Part shown: positions 1 to 7,491 of the stretch, in pieces
Numbering within the stretch: position 1 is the stretch's first letter
Layout of the letters: every line of letters starts with the position of its first letter
Origin: Sphingomonas sp. RIT328
Lineage (GTDB): Bacteria; Pseudomonadota; Alphaproteobacteria; Sphingomonadales; Sphingomonadaceae
Reading direction: 5' to 3'
NCBI RefSeq assembly: GCF_000632225.1
Contig: NZ_JFYV01000007.1
Location: 1 to 64,000 of the forward strand
Length of the DNA: 64,000 nucleotides
The notes under the pieces: generated by a model
Seen by the model: only the letters and a program-made list of their open reading frames with translations
The model's database searches: none
What the model was told of the DNA's origin: nothing
Position numbers and translations under genes: made by a program

Positions 1-168
1 GAGCGCGGACAGCGTCAGGGTGGCGAGCAGCAGACGGCGGTGCATGGGCAGGACCTTCAACGGCGGGGGACGGGGGGGGGGGCGCCGGGGCCGGGCCGCC
101 CCGCCGGACCCGCCGCATCCGGTGAGCAGGCCCAGCCCCGTGGCGGCGATCAAGGTGGTGCGCAACAT
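1..168 (-). CDS. Exported (lipo)protein, partial, 3' end outside window
   Basis: A minus-strand frame opens at 168 with a lipoprotein-like start: MLRTTLIAAT, a hydrophobic stretch, then a lipobox LLTGC at about residues 14-18. It passes through a run of 11 G (72-82), which gives an Arg/Pro stretch. It continues in frame into a second signal-peptide-like start, MHRRLLLATL, whose ATG is at 45 with an AAGG ribosome site just upstream. The likely native arrangement is two genes: a lipoprotein of about 35 residues and a downstream exported protein beginning at 45. With 10 G instead of 11 the first frame would stop immediately before the second gene's ribosome site. The function of either part is not recognisable. 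The gene runs off the window. Confidence 0.45.
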   Translation of the reverse strand, partial: MLRTTLIAATGLGLLTGCGGSGGAARPRRPPPRPPPLKVLPMHRRLLLATLTLSAL

Positions 169-273
169 GGACGATCCTTAGGCGAGTGGGCGAGCTGCCC
201 GGTTATCATCATCTTTCCGATACTTAGCCTCTCTCGGCAACCCGCATCGCACCCGGCGCCCACGCCGCCGCTT

Positions 274-291
274 ATACGTCTGATGACGTAT
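274..291. promoter_or_regulatory. Perfect 7-bp inverted repeat upstream of desaturase gene
   Basis: ATACGTC-TGAT-GACGTAT is a perfect dyad in a locally AT-richer stretch. It lies 58 bp upstream of the desaturase start and downstream of the divergent lipoprotein gene. It has the size of a repressor operator, but no regulator for it can be named. Confidence 0.4.
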
Positions 292-349
292 CACGCCGCC
301 GCGCACTTACCGACATAAGGCTGTCGGATCGTAGCGATGCGAGGTGCAG

Positions 350-1339
350 ATGGACGGTGTTCGGGTAGGCAAGCGGGTGATCGGCGCGCAGGCGCCCGTC
401 ACCGTCGGATGGGAGAATATCCCGAAGGTCGAGGGCGGTCCCGCGAAGCGGCTGTTCTTCACCTGGTTCCAGCCGGTGATGCTGTTCGCGCTGCTCGCCT
501 TCTGGTTCTACGCGCCCAACAGCATCGCCAAGGCGTCCACCGCCGTCGCGATCGGCGTCGGCTTCAAGGTGCTGCTGCTCGGGCTCGAATGGCTCGCGCC
601 CCGTCACGACAGCTGGCGGCTGACCTGGAAGGAGCTGACCAGCGACCTGTTCTACGTCGGTCTCGGCTACACGTTGCTGCGCGTCGTCGACAGTTACATC
701 GGCGATGGTGCGATCATCAAGGCGGTGCAGCATTCGTTCGACTGGGACAAACTGTCCTGGTTTACCAGCCTGCCGTTGCTGTTGCAGGCCTTCCTGATCT
801 CGTTCGTCTTCGACTTCGGCCAATATTGGATGCATCGCGGCATGCACAATTGGCATCCGCTGTGGATCGCGCACGCGCCGCACCATTACATCACCCAGCT
901 CAACATCAACAAGGGCGCGGTCGGCAATCCGGTCGAGCTGTTCCTGATCGGCCTCGGCGTCGGCGGCTTCTTCGACTTCGTGCCGCGCGCCGTGCTGCTT
1001 GCCGGCGCGTTCGGCCTCGCGGTCGGCACCTACCAGCATATCAACGTCCGCTTCAATTCGCCGCGCTGGTGGCGCTTCCTGTTCAACACCACCGAGCATC
1101 ACAGCGTCCACCATTCGCAGGACTTCGAGGCGAGCCGCAGCAATTACACCAACACCTGGGTGATCATCGACCGGATGTTCGGCACCTGCGTCGACGGCGA
1201 GGCGGAACTGCTCGGCATGGAAGGCGGCCGGCCGATGTCGATCGGCGAGACGATGAGCTTCACCTTCGTGGAAGCCTGGAAGAGCATCAAGGCGCGGTTC
1301 TCGCCCAATGGCTATCCGCACGCGGTGCCGGCCGAATGA
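350..1339 (+). CDS. Sterol desaturase / fatty acid hydroxylase family protein
   Basis: Integral membrane di-iron oxygenase of the fatty-acid-hydroxylase superfamily, 329 aa. The His clusters expected to bind two irons are visible: HRGMH (162-166), HAPHH (175-179) and HHSVHH (250-255). Several hydrophobic segments precede and separate them (about 45-60, 68-85, 145-160, 205-230). The family hydroxylates or desaturates sterols, fatty acids, carotenoids or ether lipids at the membrane. The substrate cannot be read from the sequence. ATG at 350 was chosen because GAGG lies 5 bases upstream; an in-frame GTG at 344 is the alternative. The stop overlaps the next start (ATGA). A clear paralogue lies at 16934-17821. 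Confidence 0.9.
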   Translation: MDGVRVGKRVIGAQAPVTVGWENIPKVEGGPAKRLFFTWFQPVMLFALLAFWFYAPNSIAKASTAVAIGVGFKVLLLGLEWLAPRHDSWRLTWKELTSDLFYVGLGYTLLRVVDSYIGDGAIIKAVQHSFDWDKLSWFTSLPLLLQAFLISFVFDFGQYWMHRGMHNWHPLWIAHAPHHYITQLNINKGAVGNPVELFLIGLGVGGFFDFVPRAVLLAGAFGLAVGTYQHINVRFNSPRWWRFLFNTTEHHSVHHSQDFEASRSNYTNTWVIIDRMFGTCVDGEAELLGMEGGRPMSIGETMSFTFVEAWKSIKARFSPNGYPHAVPAE

Positions 1340-2010
1340 CGACCGCCGCGATGATGACCGCCGACACCCTGCCGACCGGCGCAGCGCAGCCGGATGCGTC
1401 CGGAGCGCCGACGCTGCGTAAGCGGCTGACCGACTGGATCTGGCATATCCATGGCAGCGTGCCGCTCGACCCCGGTCAATCGCCGGACGAGGCGTTCGAC
1501 CGGCTCGATCCGCTGTTCCGCACCACCGGCACCGCGCGCGAGCGGAACGGCGACACGCTGACCTTCAGCAAGCGCGACGCGGCGGCGCAGGACCGGATGG
1601 CGGTGTTCAGCGGCGGCATGCTGTGGATCGAGGCGCAGGCGGAGGGGCTGGTCCTGCGCTATCGGCTGCTGAGCAAGGCGTTGCTCTATTGCTTCCTCGC
1701 GCCTTTGCTGTTCCTCGCCTTCGCGCAGGCGACCGTCGCGCTCGGCAAGCTCGAATCCCCCAAGATCGAGGCCAAGAAGCCGAAGGCGAAGAAGACGCCG
1801 GCGCCGCTCAATCCGATCGACAAGGCGCTCGGCGCGCCGGCACCCGAGCAACCCAAGAAGAAGGGCGGCGATGACGACAAGGACAAGAAGCCGTCGCCGA
1901 CCGCCGGCTATGTCTTCGCCGGGATCTTCGCCACGCTCTATGCGATCGGGCGGGTGTTCGAGGCGCGGCGGGTCGGGGCGCTGTTCCGGCGCAGCCTGCG
2001 CCAAGGCTGA
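1336..2010 (+). CDS. Hypothetical two-span membrane protein with charged linker
   Basis: About 224 aa, translationally coupled to the desaturase by an ATGA overlap. The N-terminal half (to about residue 112) is soluble-like. Two hydrophobic segments follow, at about 115-138 and 194-212. Between them is a linker very rich in Lys, Pro and Ala, then Asp and Lys (KKPKAKK, KKKGGDDDKDKK). No family was recognised. Coupling suggests it works with the desaturase, perhaps as a membrane partner or anchor, but that is inference. Its distinctive low-complexity linker may tolerate length variation. Confidence 0.7.
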   Translation: MTTAAMMTADTLPTGAAQPDASGAPTLRKRLTDWIWHIHGSVPLDPGQSPDEAFDRLDPLFRTTGTARERNGDTLTFSKRDAAAQDRMAVFSGGMLWIEAQAEGLVLRYRLLSKALLYCFLAPLLFLAFAQATVALGKLESPKIEAKKPKAKKTPAPLNPIDKALGAPAPEQPKKKGGDDDKDKKPSPTAGYVFAGIFATLYAIGRVFEARRVGALFRRSLRQG

Positions 2011-2111
2011 GCAGCCGGACGGCGCGGCCCCGGTCGCGCGGATGGCAAGGGCGTTGCACGGGCAGGGCGCCCGGCTAAAGGTGTGCCGCACGGGATTGCG
2101 GAGCTGGCCAT

Positions 2112-3050
2112 GTGATCGACGACGTGATGCTGCCTGACAAGACGTTTGCCAGCCGCGTCGACTGGAACCTGCTGCGCACCTTCGTCGAGATCGTCCGCGC
2201 GGGCGGCATCGGCGCGGCGGCGCGCAAGCTCAACAGGCAGCAGCCGAGCATCAGCGCCGCGCTCAAGCGGCTCGAGGAACAGGTCGGCGTGCAGTTGCTC
2301 AACCGCTCGGCGGGGGGCGTCGAGATGACCGCCGCGGGAAGCGCGCTGCTCGCCTTGTGCGAGGAGATGCTCGAGGCCGCGCGGATGGTGCCGCACCAGG
2401 TCGCGCAGGCAACCAAGCGGATCGAGGGCGTCGTCCGCATCCAGCTGATCTCCGCGGTGTCGTCGCTCGAATTCGACGAGGCGATCGCCAGCTTCCATCG
2501 TCGCAACCCGAACATCCATATCGAGATCCGCGTCTCGCCGTGGCGCGCGGTGCTCGACGCGCTCGAACATGGCGAAGCGGAGATCGGCGTCGGCTATGAC
2601 AGCAACGTGCGCGGCGGGCTGATCTACGAACCTTTACTGGTCGAACGTCAGCAACTCTATTGCGCGCGCAGCCATCCGCTGTTCGGGCACCGCGTCGAGC
2701 GGCTCGGCGAGCTCAAGGACGAAGGCTTCGTCCTGACCGGCGAGGACGAGCTGGAGACGATCACCCGGCTGCGCCGGCGTTACCGGCTCGGCACCCGCGC
2801 CACTGGCCGGGCGGAGGATATCAACGAGGCGATCCGGCTGATCTCGCTCGGCGTCGGCATCGGCTTCCTGCCGGTGCTCGCCGCCGAAAGCGCGGTCGCC
2901 AGGGGGCGGCTTTGGCCGCTGCTCCATCCTGATGCGGAGCCGTCCTACGATATCTTCCTGCTCGCCCGCGCCGAACCCTCGCGCGACACCGCGACGCAGC
3001 TGTTCCTCGACGAGGTGATGCGCCGCAACCGAGCGCAGCGCAGGGCATAG
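2112..3050 (+). CDS. LysR family transcriptional regulator
   Basis: 312 aa. The N-terminal winged helix-turn-helix is typical: WNLLRTFVEIVRAGGIGAAA, then SISAALKRLEEQVG and a GxxMTAAG-type end of the DNA-binding domain. A periplasmic-binding-protein-like effector domain fills about residues 95-300. GTG at 2112 is preceded by GGAG 9 bases upstream, so I use it; ATG at 2127 is possible. It sits 162 bp upstream of, and codirectional with, the guanidine-type ABC/carboxylase operon. It may regulate that operon or the desaturase pair. The ligand is unknown. Confidence 0.9.
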   Translation: MIDDVMLPDKTFASRVDWNLLRTFVEIVRAGGIGAAARKLNRQQPSISAALKRLEEQVGVQLLNRSAGGVEMTAAGSALLALCEEMLEAARMVPHQVAQATKRIEGVVRIQLISAVSSLEFDEAIASFHRRNPNIHIEIRVSPWRAVLDALEHGEAEIGVGYDSNVRGGLIYEPLLVERQQLYCARSHPLFGHRVERLGELKDEGFVLTGEDELETITRLRRRYRLGTRATGRAEDINEAIRLISLGVGIGFLPVLAAESAVARGRLWPLLHPDAEPSYDIFLLARAEPSRDTATQLFLDEVMRRNRAQRRA

Positions 3051-3212
3051 ACACGATCTATGTCTTCCATTGGAATTTTGCCCCTTCATCGATGATCCCT
3101 GGCGCGGCAACCTTGGCGACGAGGGTAAGGCGCTGATGCGCGCATGATTTCGCCGGCTTCTTCAATGGCTTGGCGAGGGCGGGGCGCATCGGCACGGCAA
3201 AGGGACCGCTGA
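3051..3212 (+). promoter_or_regulatory. Leader region of the guanidine-type operon
   Basis: 162 bp between the LysR stop and the ABC lipoprotein start. It is AT-richer near 3051-3100 and contains the 10-bp palindrome TCATCGATGA at 3086-3095. AAAGGGA at 3199-3205 is the ribosome site. No guanidine-I (ykkC) riboswitch core could be recognised. The operon promoter probably lies here, but no convincing -35/-10 pair can be pointed to. Confidence 0.3.
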
Positions 3213-4307
3213 ATGGTAGATCGACCGTGGCTCGGCGGCATGGCAGCGATAGCGGCATTGATGGCGCTGGGCGGGTGCGGCAGCAAGCCGGCCGGTTCGG
3301 CGGCGGGCGCCGGCGCCGTCAAGAAGGACTTTGCGATCGGCTGGTCGATCTACACCGGCTGGATGCCCTGGCCCTATGCGCAGCAGGCCGGCATCGTGAA
3401 GAAATGGGCCGATAAATACGGCATCACCATCCGCATGGTGCAGGTCAACGACTATGTCGAATCGGTCAATCAATATGCCGCCGGCAAGCTCGACGGCGTC
3501 ACCGCGACGACGATGGACGCGCTGACCATTCCCGCCGCGGGCGGCAAGGACACGACCGTCCTGCTGATCGGCGATTACTCGGACGGCAATGACGGCGTCG
3601 TGCTCAAGAACGGCCGGACGATGGCCGACATCAAGGGGCGCTCGGTCAAGCTGGTCGAACTGTCGGTCTCGCATTTCCTGCTCGCCCGCGGTCTCGAGCT
3701 CAACGGGATGAAGCTCGCCGACGTCAAGACGGTCAACACCGGCGACGCCGATATCGTCGGCGCCTTCGCCTCGCCCGGCGTCACCGCGGTCGCCACCTGG
3801 AACCCGCAGCTGGCGACGATCCGCGCGACGCCGGGCGCGGTCGAGGTGTTCGACAGTTCCAAGATCCCCAACGAGATCCTCGACACGCTCAACGTCAGCA
3901 CCGAGACGCTCAAGGCCAATCCCAACCTCGGCAAGGCGCTCGCCGGCATCTGGTACGAGACGATGGCGCTGATGACCCGCACCGACGCGACCGGCAAGGC
4001 GGCGCGCGCCGCGATGGCGAAGGCCGCCGGCACCACCGAGGCCAGTTTCGACGATCAGCTCAAGACGACGCATCTCTACGCCAACGCGAAGGATGCCGCG
4101 GCCTATGCCGAGAATCCCGACCTCATCACCGTCACCGACCGGGTGCGTCAGTTCAGCTTCGCGCACGGTCTGTTCGGGCCGAGCGCCAGATCGGTCGACG
4201 CGATCGGGATCAGCTTCGCCGGCGGCAAGTCGCTCGGCGATCCCAAGAACGTCAAGCTGCGCTTCGATCCCACTTACATGAAGCTGGCGGCGAGCGGGAC
4301 GCTGTAG
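3213..4307 (+). CDS. ABC transporter substrate-binding lipoprotein (NitT/TauT type, carboxylase-linked)
   Basis: 364 aa. It has a lipoprotein signal with lipobox ALGGC near residues 18-22, then a periplasmic binding fold of the nitrate/sulfonate/thiamine-precursor type (GWSIYTGWMPWPYA, GITIRMVQVNDYVE, GKLDGVTATTMDAL). This subtype is the one usually annotated as urea-carboxylase-related ABC binding protein. By gene context it is expected to capture guanidine or a related small cationic N-compound in the periplasm. ATG at 3213 has AAAGGGA upstream. It is the first gene of an operon running through the permease, ATPase, DUF1989 pair, carboxylase and allophanate hydrolase. Confidence 0.88.
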   Translation: MVDRPWLGGMAAIAALMALGGCGSKPAGSAAGAGAVKKDFAIGWSIYTGWMPWPYAQQAGIVKKWADKYGITIRMVQVNDYVESVNQYAAGKLDGVTATTMDALTIPAAGGKDTTVLLIGDYSDGNDGVVLKNGRTMADIKGRSVKLVELSVSHFLLARGLELNGMKLADVKTVNTGDADIVGAFASPGVTAVATWNPQLATIRATPGAVEVFDSSKIPNEILDTLNVSTETLKANPNLGKALAGIWYETMALMTRTDATGKAARAAMAKAAGTTEASFDDQLKTTHLYANAKDAAAYAENPDLITVTDRVRQFSFAHGLFGPSARSVDAIGISFAGGKSLGDPKNVKLRFDPTYMKLAASGTL

Positions 4308-4340
4308 CCGCACCCTGAGCGAGAGACGGAGGCCGCCGGG

Positions 4341-5267
4341 GTGCCGCCCCGGCGAACGGAGCGCCGTGCCGGTGGCATGGCCGAACAGAAGGACGGGAAT
4401 GGCACCGCGTACGACCATCACGACCCGGCCCGCGGCCAAGCCCGCCGCATGAGGCGGCTGGTCGACATCCGGCCGCAGCGCGCATCGCGGCTGTTGCTCG
4501 GCGCGCTGCCGATCGTCGCGCTGCTGCTCGTCTATCTGCTCGCCTCGGAGGCGCGCCACGCCGCCAATCCGGCCGACAAGGTGCTGCCGACCTTTGCGGC
4601 GATGGCGCAGGCGGCGCACGACTTCACCACCCAGCGCGACCCCGCGACCGATCGCATCCTGCTCGTCGCCGATACGCTGGCGAGCCTGTACCGCCTCGGC
4701 ATCGGCCTCGCCATCGCCACCGCGACCGCGCTGATCCTCGGCCTGCTGCTCGGCACCGTGCCGCTCGCCCGGGCGCTGCTCGGGCCGATGGTGGCGATCA
4801 TCGCGGTCATTCCGCCGGTCGCGGTGCTGCCGATCCTGTTCATCGTGCTCGGGCTCGACGAGGCGTCGAAGATCGCGCTGATCGCGATCGGCATCGCGCC
4901 GTTCATGACGCGCGACCTGACCGGCTTCGTCACCGGGCTGCCCGCCGAGCAGTTCGCCAAGGCGCAGACGCTCGGCGCGAACAGCTGGCAGCTCGCGATC
5001 CGCGTCGCGCTGCCGCAGCTGATGCCGCGGCTGATCGAGGCGCTGCGGCTGTCGATGGGGCCGGCCTGGGTGTTCCTGATCGCCGCGGAGGCGGTCGCCT
5101 CCGACGTCGGGCTCGGCTATCGCATCTTCCTCGTCCGCCGCTATTTCGCGATGGACATCATCCTGCCCTATGTCGCCTGGATCTCGCTGCTCGCGATCCT
5201 CGCCGATGCGCTGCTGATGGCGATCAGCCGCCGCGGCTTCCCCTGGGCGCACGGAGCAGGCCGATGA
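4341..5267 (+). CDS. ABC transporter permease (NitT/TauT type)
   Basis: 308 aa inner-membrane permease with about six hydrophobic segments from residue 50 onward. The cytoplasmic coupling loop with the EAA-like motif is visible around residues 198-225 (EQFAKAQTLGANSWQLAIRV, then ALPQLMPRLIEALR). It forms the translocation channel for the preceding binding lipoprotein and following ATPase. GTG at 4341 is used because GGAGG lies at 4328-4332; ATG at 4377 or 4449 would remove a poorly hydrophobic N-terminus and remain possible. The end overlaps the ATPase start by 4 bp. Confidence 0.87.
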   Translation: MPPRRTERRAGGMAEQKDGNGTAYDHHDPARGQARRMRRLVDIRPQRASRLLLGALPIVALLLVYLLASEARHAANPADKVLPTFAAMAQAAHDFTTQRDPATDRILLVADTLASLYRLGIGLAIATATALILGLLLGTVPLARALLGPMVAIIAVIPPVAVLPILFIVLGLDEASKIALIAIGIAPFMTRDLTGFVTGLPAEQFAKAQTLGANSWQLAIRVALPQLMPRLIEALRLSMGPAWVFLIAAEAVASDVGLGYRIFLVRRYFAMDIILPYVAWISLLAILADALLMAISRRGFPWAHGAGR

Positions 5268-6052
5268 CGCCGCTGCTCGAACTGCGCAACATCTGGGTCG
5301 AATATGGCGACAAGATCGTGCTCGAACGCGTCTCGCTCCAGCTCGACGCGGGCAGTTTCGTCGCGGTGGTCGGCCCGTCGGGGGCGGGCAAGAGCACCTT
5401 CCTGCGCCTCATCCTCGGGCAGGAGGCGCCGACGCGCGGGCAGGTGCTGCTCGACGGCCGGGCGATGCCGGCGGCCTGCGGTCCCGATCGCGGCGTCGTC
5501 TTCCAGCGTTATTCGGTCTTCCCGCACCTCACCGCGCTCGGCAACGTGCTGTTCGGGATCGAATGCGCCGGTGCGCCGCTGACCGCGCGGCTGTTCGGCG
5601 CACGGCGGCGGGCGGCGCGCGACCGCGCGGTCGAGATGCTCGCCGCGGTCGGGCTCGACCATAGTCTCGACGTCTATCCGGCGCAGATGTCGGGCGGGAT
5701 GCAGCAGCGGCTGGCGATCGCGCAGGCGCTGGTCAAGCATCCGCGCATCCTGTTGCTCGACGAGCCGTTCGGCGCGCTCGATCCCGGCATTCGCCTCGAC
5801 ATGCATGCGCTCATCACCCGGCTGTGGCAGGATCACGGCCTGACCATCGTCATGGTGACGCACGACATCGGCGAGGCGTTCAAGCTCGGCACGCGCGTGC
5901 TCGCCTTCGACAAGCGGCGCCACGATCCGCACGCGCCGCACCGCTTCGGCGCGACCGTCACCTACGACCTGCCGCTCGATCGCAAGACACCGCCGCCGCC
6001 CGCGCTGATCGCGGCGCTCACCACGGACCCGTCCGGGAGACCCATTGCATGA
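5264..6052 (+). CDS. ABC transporter ATP-binding protein (NitT/TauT type)
   Basis: 262 aa nucleotide-binding subunit. Visible motifs are Walker A (GPSGAGKST, about 34-42), Q-loop (VVFQRYSVFPHL), ABC signature (MSGGMQQRLAIAQAL) and Walker B (ILLLDEPFGALDPG), with the H-loop in VMVTHDIGEA. It energises the importer made with the two upstream genes. The C-terminal tail of about 50 residues is Pro/His-rich and not part of the core fold. The start overlaps the permease and the stop overlaps the first DUF1989 gene, both by 4 bp, which argues for tight coupling. Confidence 0.92.
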   Translation: MTPLLELRNIWVEYGDKIVLERVSLQLDAGSFVAVVGPSGAGKSTFLRLILGQEAPTRGQVLLDGRAMPAACGPDRGVVFQRYSVFPHLTALGNVLFGIECAGAPLTARLFGARRRAARDRAVEMLAAVGLDHSLDVYPAQMSGGMQQRLAIAQALVKHPRILLLDEPFGALDPGIRLDMHALITRLWQDHGLTIVMVTHDIGEAFKLGTRVLAFDKRRHDPHAPHRFGATVTYDLPLDRKTPPPPALIAALTTDPSGRPIA

Positions 6053-6858
6053 CGACGACCACCGCCGACCCCTCCGGCGCGCGCGATCATGCCCGCGCGA
6101 TGGCGGGCACCCGGGTAAAGGCGATGCCGACATTGCCCGCCGCCGCCGCCGATGCGTCCGGAGACGTGATCTGGGAGGAGACGATCGCGCCGGGCGGCTA
6201 TGCCGCACGGCGGATCGCGCGCGGCACCCGGCTGCGGCTGATCGACCTCGGCGGCGATGCCTGCGCGGCGATGCTGCTGTTCAACGCCGACATGCCGACC
6301 GAGCGGCTCAACGTCGCCGATACGGTCAAGGTGCAGTGGAACGGCTATCTCGGTGCCGGGCGGCTTTTGCTGTCGGACATGGGCCGGGTGATGATGTCGA
6401 TCCTCGACGACGAAGCCGGTACGCACGACGCCTTCTGCGGCGCGTCCAATGCCGCGTCGAACGCGCGCCGCTATGGCGAGGGCAGCAATTACGGGCCGTA
6501 TCCCAATGCCCGCGACCGGTTCATGCTCGCCGTCGCCAAGCACGGGCTTGGCCGCAGGGACGTCCACCCCTGCGTCACCTGGTTCAAGGGCGTGCGCATC
6601 GCCGATGATGGCGCCACCGAGCCGCAGATCGGGCCGTTCGCACCCGGCCGGACGCTGGTGCTGCGCGCCGAGATGGAGTTGATCGTCGCGCTCGCCAATT
6701 GCCCGCACGTGCTCGATCCGCGCAACGCCTATACCGTCACCCCGCTGCGCGCGACCGCGTGGCGCGGCGCGCCGGCGGCGACGGACGATCCGCTGCGCAC
6801 CGCGACGCCGGAAGGCCTGCGCGCCTTCCTCAACACCGAAGACCTCTACGCGCGCTGA
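6049..6858 (+). CDS. DUF1989 protein, urea amidolyase-associated protein 1 (carboxyguanidine deiminase subunit)
   Basis: 269 aa, DUF1989/UAAP1 family. In related clusters the UAAP1-UAAP2 pair has been assigned as the heteromeric carboxyguanidine deiminase (CgdAB), which converts carboxyguanidine to allophanate. Family features visible are GGYAARRIARGTRLRLIDLG, the internal FNADMPTERLNVADTVK block and the Cys/His-bearing stretches around DAFCGASNAASNARRYG and DVHPCVTWFKGV. It lies between the ABC ATPase (4-bp overlap) and its partner gene (3 bp downstream). Direct evidence for guanidine as opposed to urea as substrate is not available from sequence alone. Confidence 0.88.
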   Translation: MTTTTADPSGARDHARAMAGTRVKAMPTLPAAAADASGDVIWEETIAPGGYAARRIARGTRLRLIDLGGDACAAMLLFNADMPTERLNVADTVKVQWNGYLGAGRLLLSDMGRVMMSILDDEAGTHDAFCGASNAASNARRYGEGSNYGPYPNARDRFMLAVAKHGLGRRDVHPCVTWFKGVRIADDGATEPQIGPFAPGRTLVLRAEMELIVALANCPHVLDPRNAYTVTPLRATAWRGAPAATDDPLRTATPEGLRAFLNTEDLYAR

Positions 6859-6861
6859 AGG

Positions 6862-7491
6862 ATGACGATGACCCTTGCCCCTCTTCCCGGCGCCATCCGC
6901 CACGACGAGACCGTTCCGGCGCGGGCGCCTTGGATGCACCGCATCGCCGCCGGCGAGACGCTGCGCATCATCGACCTTGAAGGCAATCAGGCGGTCGATT
7001 TCCTGATGTACGCCGCCGCCGACGACGCCGAACGCTATAGCGCACAGGACACGATCGCGGCGCAGCGCAACCTGTTCCTGCGCACCGGCGCGGTGCTGCT
7101 GTCCAACGAGGGGCGGGCGATGATGACGATCGTCGCCAGCGACGTCGCCTATCACGATACGATCGGCGGCGCCTGTTCGTGCGAATCGAACACGTTGCGA
7201 TACGGCCACCACACCAAGGCGCAGCATAGCTGCGTCGACAATTTCCTCGACGCCAACGTCCGCGCCGGCCGCGGCAAGCGCGACATGGTGTCGAACATCA
7301 ACTTCTTCATGAACGTGCCGGTCGAGGCGGACGGAACGCTGGGGATCGTCGACGGCATTTCCGCGCCCGGCCTCACCGTCGATCTGCGCGCCGAGATGGA
7401 TGTCATCGTCGTCGTCTCCAACTGTCCGCAGATCAACAATCCCTGCAACGGCTTCAACCCGACGCCGGTGCGCATGCAGGTGGCCGGCTGA
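6862..7491 (+). CDS. DUF1989 protein, urea amidolyase-associated protein 2 (carboxyguanidine deiminase subunit)
   Basis: 209 aa, second DUF1989/UAAP2 subunit and a divergent paralogue of the preceding gene. Comparable blocks are GETLRIIDLEGNQAVDFLMY, AERYSAQDTIAAQ and the C-terminal VVVSNCPQINNPCNGFNPTP. It carries a Cys/His-rich stretch (GGACSCESNTLRYGHH, then HSCVDNF) that could bind metal. It probably pairs with the upstream subunit to deiminate carboxyguanidine. AAGG precedes ATG 6862. The stop and the carboxylase ATG share one base at 7491. Confidence 0.88.
   Translation: MTMTLAPLPGAIRHDETVPARAPWMHRIAAGETLRIIDLEGNQAVDFLMYAAADDAERYSAQDTIAAQRNLFLRTGAVLLSNEGRAMMTIVASDVAYHDTIGGACSCESNTLRYGHHTKAQHSCVDNFLDANVRAGRGKRDMVSNINFFMNVPVEADGTLGIVDGISAPGLTVDLRAEMDVIVVVSNCPQINNPCNGFNPTPVRMQVAG

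Noticed and set aside
344-349. GTG start for the first desaturase
   Set aside because: GAGG is directly followed by this codon with no room; the ATG at 350 has proper spacing.
3051-3212. Guanidine-I (ykkC) riboswitch before the guanidine-type operon
   Set aside because: The conserved ykkC core could not be recognised in these 162 bases.
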